Origin: Catenibacillus scindens | Lineage (GTDB): Bacteria > Bacillota > Clostridia > Lachnospirales > Lachnospiraceae | Assembly: GCF_014202115.1 (NCBI RefSeq) | Contig: NZ_JACHFW010000001.1 | Location: forward strand, 62,001 to 126,000 | DNA: 64,000 nt | Reading direction: 5' to 3' | Position numbers and translations under genes: made by a program | Part shown: one piece after another, positions 9,901 to 17,819 of the stretch | How the letters are laid out: each line of letters opens with the position of its first letter | How positions within the stretch are numbered: the first letter of the stretch is position 1 | The notes under the pieces: generated by a model | Database searches by the model: none | The model's input: the letters and a program-made list of their open reading frames with translations, nothing else | What the model was told of the DNA's origin: nothing

Positions 9901-10131
9901 AAAGGCTTCCTCAGAATCTGGATGAACCAGTCCCCTATCTATAAATCCTTTCGGAAAATTCTTAATTTCTGTTGTTTCGTCACAGGCCCACTTTTCTATG
10001 TCATATACGCTGTAAATTCTGCTGTTTATATCTACTTCCCACAAAATATGGGGCGCTTTTCCCATAGCGAGAGCGAGCATCTCATGTTCCTCTCTGAATG
10101 CCTGATTTACTGCCGCAGCTGCATGATCCAT
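6940..10131 (-). CDS. PAS/GAF/degenerate-GGDEF/EAL protein, probable c-di-GMP phosphodiesterase
   Basis: Cytosolic c-di-GMP signalling protein of 1063 residues with no membrane segment. Order: PAS (about 20-140), second PAS (about 205-285), a GGDEF-like fold with RYDVGKFLFF in place of the active-site loop (about 300-430), GAF (about 500-650), a second GGDEF-like fold with WDAEF in place of GGDEF (about 665-800) and a C-terminal EAL domain (about 820-1055). EAL catalytic positions are kept: E in GAEAVVRG, N in SVNIS, E in LEITET, DD in ELDDFGSSY, K in TIKLDRS, E in AEGVE and Q in QGYYYSKP. I infer an active phosphodiesterase with two inactive cyclase-like sensory domains. The ATG at 10131 has AGAGGGG 5 bases before it; an upstream GTG lacks one. 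It lies between the Pel operon and the CheB-CheR gene, suggesting a role in setting c-di-GMP for Pel. Confidence 0.88.
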   Translation of the reverse strand: MDHAAAAVNQAFREEHEMLALAMGKAPHILWEVDINSRIYSVYDIEKWACDETTEIKNFPKGFIDRGLVHPDSEEAFLKFGADLLSGSSGGSANFIMKEQEDGCYQWVSLTYRMILDSGGMPAKAVGIRENLPSVSGTIFSAFPRRPLPELVRHRLLLRISASLTEDVIENLWLEGANCSPWARGLSYSDMINHREKHLFARGETKAFEEDFQREALILRYKSGQRWFSKDYRRVDSGGNIRWMRGTVNLKEDKSTGQVYVFACFTDAQPIHEKENLLTENIEYDPNGGMYQYFTGVGMIKAWLATLDPDKTCALIAVTLIGGEAGEDRKSGDQRIYDWIGVALSLALGNDGIFVRYDVGKFLFFVEEDSKYKIRQHVEDGFAYVRNVLGDVRPVEQMRFVAGVVIRKVLEIQWDHLLEQADFLCHMWANAAMDSVVFAREDDLQIQGESRALSGTDKVLKCDTGVPGEPCADASGRTQKEPRAAKDGDFREEDEAKAAFDCVTAMITSKSLSDCARRLLEGIGDYYQADRAFMLTLSKDQREVSLRYEWDSHGKHSIRQSGAGISIDKFPTLLQCVETSEPATVSRPWGSADHTCQYSCFMICPLLSGRKTLGFVCVENAKVHAQSLHFVQQVSVPFLEIARHFWKTEKAGGSAIQDPLNNLPNLRDYENIAYAFNSDHYSTMGAVVLCVSDFSSLNATRGFSYGCDVLNCMLEELETVFEHKYVFRIWDAEFAALLPDTTQDVFNARCLRLRTRIARRYPGIIKMGSTWSDGIFNARALVREAKNLMKCDVALSPGMSASSVSLWSEKTFPVAVKQYIPYYQPKVDMRDGHLVGAEAVVRGLGENGRIIMPGEFVESLERDGGIRELDFFMLESVFCQLDQWRKKGLALPKISVNISRRTLFHPNTLASVLAIQSRYPDIPQGQVDLEITETAGTVETPTLSAVVERFREFNIEFELDDFGSSYANMSILSHIRFNTIKLDRSLVKDIVGNEISTMLVKNIADICRNFEMNCVAEGVENRQQIRTLVEAGCLYAQGYYYSKPVPAWKFEELYLSGQTTEKV

Positions 10132-10299
10132 AAACACCCCTCTTTTCCTTTTCAGATCTAATATCTTATATTGCCGCCATCTGATCTTATCCCAGTTAAT
10201 TTTTCCACCGCAGACATCAGGGCATCAAGCCGGACTCAGAGCGGGGTCGCTGACTCTCAAAGCGTTGGACAAATAGAGATTTGAGAACGTCCGTCTAGC

Positions 10300-11658
10300 T
10301 TACTGCCCCGAAAATAATACAAATCTTTCACTATTTTGTGTCCCTTCGTTGGCCAGGCGCACTGCGTCCTTCCCGGTCATCGGATCCACAATCCCAAGGC
10401 TGACTGTCATGCCGCTGTCCAGAGATTTCAGCACATGAGTTTCAAGTTTTACAGACAAATTTATCTTTTCTCCCGGTAGAAGCTGTGAAAGTCGAAAATC
10501 CAGTTTCTTTTTCTCAACAATCTGTCCCCGGCCGTCCTGAATGTAAACACATACCGGCCAATCTTTATAAAAAGGAGCCACGCCGTCATTTTCCAGTGTA
10601 AAGGACAAACGGCTGCCTCCAAATCTCGGTTTTAACGAGGCTGACGAAATCCACAGCCGGTATCCCATATTTTCAAGGAGAGTCTCATAGCCCGGCACAT
10701 TTTCCCTGTCTGGAATCTTCGGACCTAGAAATGTAGTGTGGGAAGCTCTTGTCAAAGCCACCGTCTGATCCAGCGCCTCTCCCATAAGCGTCTCCATGGG
10801 TACGGAACTTGTCAGCTCCCCTCCGCTTGGCGCTGTCATCCAAAAATCCTCCATAGCCGCCAGGGCGTCTTCCTCCCCGGTCTGGGTATAGACGCCTCCG
10901 CTGTCAATCCACGACAGCCATGTCCGGGTGCTGTCCGCCTCCCCGGCCATGTCATTGTAAAGGCCAAACCCGTACTCCGCGGCCTCCTTGAACGGCCGGC
11001 GCATAAGGATCATGGCGTTTGGAAAGGCCTCCCTCCAGGGAAGAATGTATTCCAGGCGCACATCGCTGTCAGGTATGGATGGGAGCCCGACAGATGTATT
11101 TACATGCCACTCTCCCCAGTGGCCCAGACTTCCAAGTTCAATAAAACTGACGAGGCCGTCGCCGCCCCATCGCTGCCCCATGGCCTCCACCGCCCGACGA
11201 TGCCCCTCGATAAAAATTTCATTGTTATAATCGGGACAGTAGCCAAGGCCATATTCCATGTCATACCACTGTCCATCCTTCCCTGTCTCCTCATAGAGCC
11301 AATCAGGAATATCCATATGAGGTTCATCTCCTGGGATATCGCAGACAAATCGAAGGACAATATGCCGGCCTTCCTCACGCCACCGTAAAAACTGATTTTC
11401 TTCCTCAATACTCTCCCAGTCATAGCCTCCTTTTTCAGGCTCCAGCTCCCGCCAGGTCACATCCACATAAAGGAGCTGGATATCCTGGGAAAGTTCCTCA
11501 TGCCAAGCGCTGGGAGCATAGCCCATAAGAGGGTTTCCAAACACTTCCCCCGACTGGGTAAACACCTTTTTTTCACTATAAAAAAACATGTTCCAAAAAT
11601 ATACTCCTATCACTGCAGCCGCAGCCAAAATGCCTGCCGCCACCCATTTTTTAGCCAT
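10300..11658 (-). CDS. Membrane-anchored DUF4832/DUF4874-like protein, last gene of the Pel operon
   Basis: A 452-residue protein with one N-terminal membrane helix (about residues 4-24) and an external domain. The phrases GNPLMGYAPSAW, WRELEPEKGGYDWESIE and IVLRFVCDIP resemble the start of glycosidase-like TIM barrels, and LGHWGEWHV with FIELGSLG fits the DUF4832/DUF4874 group seen near exopolysaccharide loci. The C-terminal third (from about residue 325) looks like a beta-rich carbohydrate-binding type domain. I infer an extracellular carbohydrate-active or carbohydrate-binding role, possibly replacing the glycoside hydrolase part that the short PelA here lacks; no catalytic residue can be named with confidence. 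The start at 11658 is preferred over the ATG at 11670 because GGAG lies 6 bases before it. It follows the DUF4956 gene by about 20 bases. Confidence 0.55.
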   Translation of the reverse strand: MAKKWVAAGILAAAAVIGVYFWNMFFYSEKKVFTQSGEVFGNPLMGYAPSAWHEELSQDIQLLYVDVTWRELEPEKGGYDWESIEEENQFLRWREEGRHIVLRFVCDIPGDEPHMDIPDWLYEETGKDGQWYDMEYGLGYCPDYNNEIFIEGHRRAVEAMGQRWGGDGLVSFIELGSLGHWGEWHVNTSVGLPSIPDSDVRLEYILPWREAFPNAMILMRRPFKEAAEYGFGLYNDMAGEADSTRTWLSWIDSGGVYTQTGEEDALAAMEDFWMTAPSGGELTSSVPMETLMGEALDQTVALTRASHTTFLGPKIPDRENVPGYETLLENMGYRLWISSASLKPRFGGSRLSFTLENDGVAPFYKDWPVCVYIQDGRGQIVEKKKLDFRLSQLLPGEKINLSVKLETHVLKSLDSGMTVSLGIVDPMTGKDAVRLANEGTQNSERFVLFSGQ

Positions 11659-11678
11659 ACTATTCTCCATTATATTTT

Positions 11679-12350
11679 TCAGCCATGATATTCTCCATTA
11701 TACTGGATCAGCGTGACATCGTCCACGCCTTCCATAGACCGGATCTTTTCCATAAAACTGATATTTTCCCGCTTACAGAAAACTTCCACGGCCATTTCTA
11801 CCTGCTGGCCCCGCATAGTCTTGGATTTGACAAAATATTTCATTTTTCCAAAATTCTGGATAATCTTATCGCCGATATCATCCCCGGTATAATGGATGAT
11901 GGTTATGTATATTTTACCCTTTTCCTGGCGGTAATAAAAGATCAGGATCATGATCACCACAAAAACTGCGGCGGTCAGGGCCAGAAGATACATCCCCGCC
12001 CCCATAGTAATACCGGTGGTAATAGCCCAGAACAGATACAGAAGATCCATAGGGTCCTTCACTGCGGTGCGGTAGCGGACGATGGACAGGGCGCCCACCA
12101 TACCGAGGGAAATCACGATGTTGGTGCTGATAGCCAGCGTTACCATACAGGTCAGCACAGTCATCCCCACCAGGGTGACAGCAAAACTTCTTGAAAACAC
12201 AACGCCAGTATAAAACTTCCGGTAAATAAAATAAATAAAACAGCCTAAGAGCAATGATAAAAACAACGCTATGATCACCCTTGGCGCGTCATAGGTGGTA
12301 AAAACTCCGGATTCCAGGATGGAATTTTTGATCATATCCCGAATACTCAT
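11679..12350 (-). CDS. DUF4956 membrane protein
   Basis: A 223-residue inner-membrane protein: four membrane helices in residues 20-145 (two before and two after the conserved loop) and a cytosolic C-terminal domain of about 75 residues. The phrase SLGMVGALSIVRYRTAVKDP is the typical signature of the DUF4956 family (a glycine and arginine-rich loop also seen in MgtC-like proteins). No enzymatic role is established. In bacterial genomes this family commonly sits beside VTC-domain and CotH genes, exactly as here, so it may form a membrane complex with them; that is inference from neighbourhood. GGGAG lies upstream of the ATG. The gene is 29 bases downstream of the VTC gene and shares a short duplicated junction with the next gene. 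Confidence 0.8.
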   Translation of the reverse strand: MSIRDMIKNSILESGVFTTYDAPRVIIALFLSLLLGCFIYFIYRKFYTGVVFSRSFAVTLVGMTVLTCMVTLAISTNIVISLGMVGALSIVRYRTAVKDPMDLLYLFWAITTGITMGAGMYLLALTAAVFVVIMILIFYYRQEKGKIYITIIHYTGDDIGDKIIQNFGKMKYFVKSKTMRGQQVEMAVEVFCKRENISFMEKIRSMEGVDDVTLIQYNGEYHG

Positions 12351-12379
12351 TTTTTTCTCCCTTTCTTCTAAACGTTCTC

Positions 12380-13147
12380 TTATTCATGCCAGTATTCAAA
12401 ACTGTGGAGATACTGGGTTTTCTCACAGCACAGCACATATTTGGACACCGCTGTAAATTCCGAGGCTTTCGGCGGAAGGATATTTCTGAGAAACTGTGGA
12501 AGCATCTGGGTATATTTCACTTCCATAACCATCTTTCCCGGCTCAAGCACAGGAATACAGGGGAGCTTGGGGTCAAAAATGTCATAGTTTCCCACCGCCG
12601 CCCTCACATCGGAATCCATGGTAACGCGCACGGTTCCCTCATCTAAAATCCAGGGCTCCCGCTCGTAATCCACGATCACACGAGGACGCATCACATGGCA
12701 CATGCATTCCACATAAAACTCCCGGCACAGAGGGTATGGACTGTGGAGCAGAAAATCATAGTCCCCCCGAATCAGCTTCATCGTCTCCTCCCGGGTGAGC
12801 GGGGCGTCCTCCTTGTATATATAGCTGCCGAATTTCCTTTTCCGCTCCAGCTTTATACTTTTGTCGCTGCAATTGTAGATCCGTATCCTGTATTTTTTCC
12901 GCATGAGGATACCGCCGGACTTCTCCTCAAGAGCGCTGTTCCAGTAATCATCAAAATAAAGGCTTCGGATCATATATCCGCCGCCGGCGGCGTGAGGGTC
13001 CAGGGTAAGAAAATGTTTCAGCCGCAGCCGAATCAGTTCCTTTTCAGCAGTATTAATAAGATATTTCCATTCATGGCGAAACTGCTCTTTCTTCCCGCTG
13101 TCCGTCCCCCCGCTATCCAACCAGGCAGTTTTTTCGCTATTCTTCAT
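12380..13147 (-). CDS. VTC-domain (polyphosphate polymerase fold) protein
   Basis: A 255-residue protein with the VTC fold of the triphosphate tunnel metalloenzyme superfamily, whose yeast members make polyphosphate from ATP. Seen features: FRHEWKYLI near the N-terminus, then IRSLYFDD, KYRIRIYNCS, IKLERKRK, RPRVIVDYEREPW, VRVTMDSDVR and VMEVKYTQMLPQFL. These give the alternating Lys/Arg and Glu residues that line the tunnel (RIR, LERK, DYER, EVK), so the site looks intact. Whether bacterial members of this kind make polyphosphate or modify another substrate is not settled. The ATG at 13147 overlaps the end of the CotH gene by 11 bases and has GGAGG 6 bases upstream; longer in-frame readings to 13312 would lie inside cotH and are rejected. 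Confidence 0.8.
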   Translation of the reverse strand: MKNSEKTAWLDSGGTDSGKKEQFRHEWKYLINTAEKELIRLRLKHFLTLDPHAAGGGYMIRSLYFDDYWNSALEEKSGGILMRKKYRIRIYNCSDKSIKLERKRKFGSYIYKEDAPLTREETMKLIRGDYDFLLHSPYPLCREFYVECMCHVMRPRVIVDYEREPWILDEGTVRVTMDSDVRAAVGNYDIFDPKLPCIPVLEPGKMVMEVKYTQMLPQFLRNILPPKASEFTAVSKYVLCCEKTQYLHSFEYWHE

Positions 13148-14939
13148 AGGTATCCTCCCCGATAGTGCCGTCAGGGTTGACATAAAAGGACAGCATACCG
13201 TAATGTTTTCCCGCGTCAGTGACATAGTAGTCAAAGGCGTCCTGAGTATATCCCGATTCATTGGTCGCCCGGATGCGTACAAAATATTGACCGGTCTCCG
13301 GGATGTCCACACTCACCTGAGGCAGAACAACATTTTCCTCACTGTAGATCACATCGTTAAACATATAATCGGAGGACAGCTCCACAGTGTAGACAATGTC
13401 TTCCGCGTCCAGATCATAGGCCGGGTCCCATGTAAAAACCAATTTATCCCCTTCAATGGCCGGAACGCCAATATAGAAAGGCATAGGTTTTTCCAGGCTT
13501 TCCAGATAGCGCTGGTAGCACTCCTCCACCTCATAGGGGATGGCCGCCACATTCTCGTCGTACTCCTCCTCAGTAAATTCCATATACATCACATCCGGCA
13601 TAGAATAGGCGTAGGGTTTGACGACAGCGGCATAGCGTTGGGTCAGCTCGGTCAGCCGCTCCACAGAAAGATACTCTCTAAGCTCCTGGATCACATCATC
13701 CAGGTAAGCCCGGAAAGTTTCCGACTTTAAGCACCGCTGGAACAATATATTGCCCCAGTAGTTGCTGATCCCCGCCTCCCAGCTTCCGCTTTCAATAAAC
13801 TCTTCCATTTCGTACTCTGTAATGGAAAAAGCCTTGTCATTATCCCATGGGATAATATACCATGTGTTGGAATTTTGAGGGCTGTAAATATACATATTCC
13901 GGCTCTGAGTATCTGTATTCCCGATCAAGATCTGAAAAGCCATCCAGTAGGCAATATTTTCCACATCAAAATATTCCTCCAGCACATCCTCTATAGGAAT
14001 GGTGTAGTTATTTAACGCGTCCAGCATGGCGATAAGCTTTGTGTGGTCGCTGTCCCCCTTCACCTCCAGAAGCTCTTCAAAGGCAGTAAGGTCATAGTCC
14101 GGGTCAGTCTCCAGCATGATCACATCCTCATAGCGGTAAAACTCGAAAAAGTTGATCTTATAAAGATGGCCGTTTTTGTCAAGACCGTGGGCCTCCAGCC
14201 CCCGTTTATTGAGCTGCTCCACCTGAGTATAAAGGCCGTAATCCTCAAACTGGCCTTCCGTCCCCTGGGTGTTATCTTTCACATAGAGGTGGACAAACTG
14301 AGTCCTCATGCTCATGATCTGGGGAATGCCCTGGAGCAGCTCATAGACAAGCTTATTGCGGAAACGGGTGCCATCCCCCTGATGCTTGTTCAGATTAATG
14401 GTGCGCTGGCCGTTCCATGTCCCTTTATTGTCTTTGAGTTCAATCTTATAGTTTTTCTGAGTGTTGCGGCTGGAAGTCTGCCCCCGGATCTGGACGGTAG
14501 CGTTGGGGGCTTTTTCCCCGTAACCCACTTCCCCGGCCACAGGGCCGTTCTCATCCCCAACCTGCAAGAGAGCGGCCACCTGGTAACGTTCCACCCCCAT
14601 TTCCTCATAGTCATAAACAGAGTAGGTATTGATCTCCTCCCATGTGTGATCGGTATTTTCCGCCGAGTTTCCCCGGCTTACTGTCAGGTACATAGTCACC
14701 ACACTTGTATCATCCTCGTTGGCGTAGAGAAGATCTTTGTCCCTCAAATGGATGCTGTTAATATCCTGGGCCGGCGCCTTATCCACGGAAAAACTTTCTT
14801 CATCCCCGGACACATTATAGACATCCATAGTTTCCCTGGTCTTGGAATCTATCGGGATACCTGAATCCGCGGAACATGCCGCCAACACCCCGCAAAGGGC
14901 CATAATGGCGCTGCATTTAAAAAGCTCGTTCAATTTCAA
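13137..14939 (-). CDS. CotH-kinase family lipoprotein
   Basis: A 600-residue exported lipoprotein: signal peptide with lipobox LAAC (Cys22), then a CotH domain (about residues 120-420) and an Ig/fibronectin-like C-terminus (about 470-590). CotH proteins are atypical protein kinases; in Bacillus CotH phosphorylates spore-coat proteins. Recognisable parts are IRGQTSSRNTQKNYKIEL (the glycine-poor nucleotide region), FRNKLVYELLQ, LYTQVEQLNKRGLE and the metal-binding WYIIPWDNDKAFS. The start is TTG at 14939, overlapping the pelG stop by two bases (TTGA), with AGGAGG about 10 bases upstream. Tight coupling to pelG and the VTC gene indicates work on the outer face together with Pel export. The substrate is unknown. 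Confidence 0.85.
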   Translation of the reverse strand: MKLNELFKCSAIMALCGVLAACSADSGIPIDSKTRETMDVYNVSGDEESFSVDKAPAQDINSIHLRDKDLLYANEDDTSVVTMYLTVSRGNSAENTDHTWEEINTYSVYDYEEMGVERYQVAALLQVGDENGPVAGEVGYGEKAPNATVQIRGQTSSRNTQKNYKIELKDNKGTWNGQRTINLNKHQGDGTRFRNKLVYELLQGIPQIMSMRTQFVHLYVKDNTQGTEGQFEDYGLYTQVEQLNKRGLEAHGLDKNGHLYKINFFEFYRYEDVIMLETDPDYDLTAFEELLEVKGDSDHTKLIAMLDALNNYTIPIEDVLEEYFDVENIAYWMAFQILIGNTDTQSRNMYIYSPQNSNTWYIIPWDNDKAFSITEYEMEEFIESGSWEAGISNYWGNILFQRCLKSETFRAYLDDVIQELREYLSVERLTELTQRYAAVVKPYAYSMPDVMYMEFTEEEYDENVAAIPYEVEECYQRYLESLEKPMPFYIGVPAIEGDKLVFTWDPAYDLDAEDIVYTVELSSDYMFNDVIYSEENVVLPQVSVDIPETGQYFVRIRATNESGYTQDAFDYYVTDAGKHYGMLSFYVNPDGTIGEDTYEE

Positions 14940-16396
14940 TGATCTGTTCCTCCTTCCAGTTTTTTTTCAAGAAAATACTCTAAACGGGTAAAAAGTCCGT
15001 ATTTATCAATTTCAACTACAGGCTGGGTACTTAATATGTAGTAGGGCAGTTTTTTTGTAAACATATCCAGCCTTATAAGGGCGGCCACCAAAAAGACGCT
15101 GCTCCCAATCATAAAGGCAAAACCGTAATAGGTCTGAGGGAAAAACAGGGAGATCACCGTGCCTGTGCCGGCCACCGCCGCAAAGAGAACAGAGGCGAAG
15201 AGAGCCCCTTTATAATCGGTAAAATAGAGAAGAATCAAAACAATCGTCTCCCCAACAGCGTAAACTCCGTATCCTGCGCAGAGAATCCGAAAATATCCCT
15301 GCATCAGATCATTAAATCCAAGAGGGAGGAGATTCAGCACGATCTCCCCGATGGAGATGGCCAGAGCCGTTGTAAACAACTGCTTAATGGCCGTATATTT
15401 TAATTCATGGTTAAGGACTTCCAGCATCTCGTTTTCCGCCTGGATAATATCCCCGATGGATCCCTGATCGTTAAAGAGACTGTAGTAGGCCCGGTATTTA
15501 GGATAAAAATTCACTTCCACCGACACTACAAAATTGACGGTAGTCACAAGGATCGTTATAAAAGCCAGCAGCGCCGGAACGTCGTGCCATGGCGCGCCGT
15601 AAAACAGCCCCTGAACCTGAATGCCGATAGGGCCGGCCCACATAATGACCAGGTGGGCAAACAGGCCCAGATTAATACACAGGCCGGTAAATGCCAGGGG
15701 AAGGAACTGATCGATCCATCGAAGAAATAAAAAGGCGCTGACGCTGCTCTGTGGAAAATAGCTGTAGAGGAGAATCATATCCCACACGAGCATAACCCCG
15801 TACCCGGTAAATACTGCCAGCATCATGCCGATCTCGTAGGACATCCCCAGTTTTAAAAAGATGTACCCGGTGACAAAAGTGACCAGCACTGCCGCCAGAA
15901 AAGACAGCATAATCCCCTTGTAATCTTTAATGGCTGTGAGATAGCTCATAGCGTTCCACACAATAATCAGCTCGCAAAACAGCCCCAGATTGATCCCTAT
16001 AAGAATCAGGTTGATCCCTGAAAATATGAGAAAGATCCCGTAAAGGACACCCCCTGCCACAAGCATGATCCCTGATGACCCCCAAAAGGATGGCAGGATC
16101 GTCTCCTCCTGACGGGCATAGATCATATCCGCGATAAAACGGGTGACGACCATGGAGAAGAAGCTGGTCACAGTCAGGGAGGCCAGAAGGGTGTAGGTGA
16201 TCATACATACGATCAGCTCCCGGCTGTGGAGAGACGCTCCCATGCGGTCACACAAAAACATGACGCCAAGTAAAAGCAGCACTCCCAGGAGCATGGGGCC
16301 GGCACAGATGACGCCGGCATAGCCGTAAGCCCTGAAAATAGCAAAGATACCTTTTCTACGGAACAGTTTTTTTAATTCAAATCCGATTCCCGCCAT
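14936..16396 (-). CDS. pelG: PelG-like exopolysaccharide transporter
   Basis: A 486-residue polytopic membrane protein with about 12 hydrophobic helices, related to the MATE/MOP flippase superfamily. The N-terminal phrase MAGIGFELKKLFRRKG is the hallmark of PelG, the membrane subunit that with PelD and PelE forms the Pel synthase complex and passes the polymer across the membrane. An internal region (VVSVEVNFYPKYRAYYSLFNDQG) also matches the family as I remember it. The ATG at 16396 has AGGA close upstream inside the end of pelF and leaves a 20-base overlap with it; an earlier in-frame TTG is less likely. Length is slightly above the Pseudomonas protein. Assignment is strengthened by the adjacent pelF and pelD. 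Confidence 0.92.
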   Translation of the reverse strand: MAGIGFELKKLFRRKGIFAIFRAYGYAGVICAGPMLLGVLLLLGVMFLCDRMGASLHSRELIVCMITYTLLASLTVTSFFSMVVTRFIADMIYARQEETILPSFWGSSGIMLVAGGVLYGIFLIFSGINLILIGINLGLFCELIIVWNAMSYLTAIKDYKGIMLSFLAAVLVTFVTGYIFLKLGMSYEIGMMLAVFTGYGVMLVWDMILLYSYFPQSSVSAFLFLRWIDQFLPLAFTGLCINLGLFAHLVIMWAGPIGIQVQGLFYGAPWHDVPALLAFITILVTTVNFVVSVEVNFYPKYRAYYSLFNDQGSIGDIIQAENEMLEVLNHELKYTAIKQLFTTALAISIGEIVLNLLPLGFNDLMQGYFRILCAGYGVYAVGETIVLILLYFTDYKGALFASVLFAAVAGTGTVISLFFPQTYYGFAFMIGSSVFLVAALIRLDMFTKKLPYYILSTQPVVEIDKYGLFTRLEYFLEKKLEGGTDH

Positions 16397-17801
16397 AGAC
16401 TTCCTCAACCTCTCTGTATAATCTTCTGTATTCCCGGATCATCCGCTCGTGACGGTATCCGGCGGCCACCCTCTGCTTTCCGGCCTCCCCCATTCTCAGG
16501 CGTCTGGGCCTGGAAACGCACATCTTCTCCATGGCGTCCGCCAATCCCTCCCGGTACATGGGCGGCACACAATATCCCGCCGGTCCCAGCGCATCCCCTG
16601 CCTTACCTTCTAAAAGTTCACGGCAGCAGCCCACATCGGTGGTGACACAGGGACGGCCCGCGGCCATAGATTCCAGGACAGACAAAGGCTGTCCCTCGGA
16701 AATACTTGTGAGCAGGGTAAAATCCAGCTTTTCCATATATTTAACCACATCCACCCGGCCGGTAAAGATAATCTGCTTCAGATCCATCTGCTCCACAAGG
16801 GCGTAGCACTCCTGGGCGTACTCCTCGTCATCCACCCCGCCCATAATGTGGAGCCGCACGTTCTCAACACGGGAACACAGCTCATAGAAGGCGTAAATCA
16901 TGGTTTTAATATCTTTAATCGGCGCCATGCGCACCACCGCGCCGATATCCACCCAGCCGTCCTCCGCCTTCACAGGTATACCGGCAAACCGGTCATAATC
17001 CACACCGTTCTCAATGACACGGCACTTCTTCGGGTCACAGCCCATATCCATCTGTATATGCATGGCGTTGGTAAACAGGCTTGTGATCCGGAAAGCCCGG
17101 CTGTAAATAATATCAGAAAGCATATAGAAAAAACGTATCCACTGCTTTTTAAATGCCGGGACAACCCACTTTGCCCGAATGATCTCCTCCTCCCGCTCCC
17201 GTGTGTAGATTCCATGCTCCGTCAGCAGCAGGGGGCGCTGATAGCGCCAGCTCCCAAGGCTTGCCAGAAGGCCGCCGTACCCGGTACAGATGGAATGGTA
17301 CACATCCGCCTGGGGCACCTCCGTTCCCAGGAGATAAAGAACCGGCAGCAGCATGGACCGCATAGTGTGGAAAGCGTCGGCAAAGGCAATATATGGATAT
17401 TTTTCCAGGCAGATTTTTGTCAGCGTCTCCAAAAAGACGGAGCTTTTTAAAAATGTCATGGGGTTAAGCCTGCGGTTCTGGAACAGGTCAAACAAAACCT
17501 CCCACTTCGGGGATTGACAGTCCATGAGCTGTTCAAAGGCTTCCTCCTCCTCGTCGGTAAATGTGATCCGCCGGTCCTTTTTCTCTTTTAATGTGAGGGC
17601 CGTGTCCAGAAAAACTTCATGGATCTCTGTCACATTGTCGGGAAGCTCATAGACAAATTTTCCCCGGTCTTTTTCACAGGCGCCGATGACCCACAAAATG
17701 AATTCATGTTCCTTCATTATATTAATATACTGGTGCATCCATGTGGACACGCCGCCGTGAACATAGGGATAGCAGCCTTCCAGTATCAGACAAATCTTCA
17801 T
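16377..17801 (-). CDS. pelF: PelF-like family 4 glycosyltransferase
   Basis: Cytosolic GT4 glycosyltransferase, about 474 residues, expected to polymerise the Pel polysaccharide (partially de-N-acetylated N-acetylgalactosamine-rich polymer) from a UDP-sugar. The start MKICLILEGCYPYVHGGVST is the PelF signature with the donor-site GGV loop. Further on are LLTEHGIYTREREEEI, VIENGVDYDRF and the nucleotide-binding end SISEGQPLSVLESMAAGRPCVTTDVG, with the E-x7-E motif as EGQPLSVLE. The start is either the ATG at 17801 or a GTG at 17810; neither has a strong ribosome site, and I prefer the ATG because it gives the family N-terminus. It follows the deacetylase gene by fewer than 20 bases. Confidence 0.93.
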   Translation of the reverse strand: MKICLILEGCYPYVHGGVSTWMHQYINIMKEHEFILWVIGACEKDRGKFVYELPDNVTEIHEVFLDTALTLKEKKDRRITFTDEEEEAFEQLMDCQSPKWEVLFDLFQNRRLNPMTFLKSSVFLETLTKICLEKYPYIAFADAFHTMRSMLLPVLYLLGTEVPQADVYHSICTGYGGLLASLGSWRYQRPLLLTEHGIYTREREEEIIRAKWVVPAFKKQWIRFFYMLSDIIYSRAFRITSLFTNAMHIQMDMGCDPKKCRVIENGVDYDRFAGIPVKAEDGWVDIGAVVRMAPIKDIKTMIYAFYELCSRVENVRLHIMGGVDDEEYAQECYALVEQMDLKQIIFTGRVDVVKYMEKLDFTLLTSISEGQPLSVLESMAAGRPCVTTDVGCCRELLEGKAGDALGPAGYCVPPMYREGLADAMEKMCVSRPRRLRMGEAGKQRVAAGYRHERMIREYRRLYREVEEVYGGNRI

Positions 17802-17819
17802 TATTCTCACCCGTCTCCA

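Noticed and set aside
13148-13312. N-terminal extension of the VTC-domain protein
   Set aside because: This stretch lies inside the coding end of the CotH gene, adds no VTC-like residues, and the ATG at 13147 has a good ribosome site.
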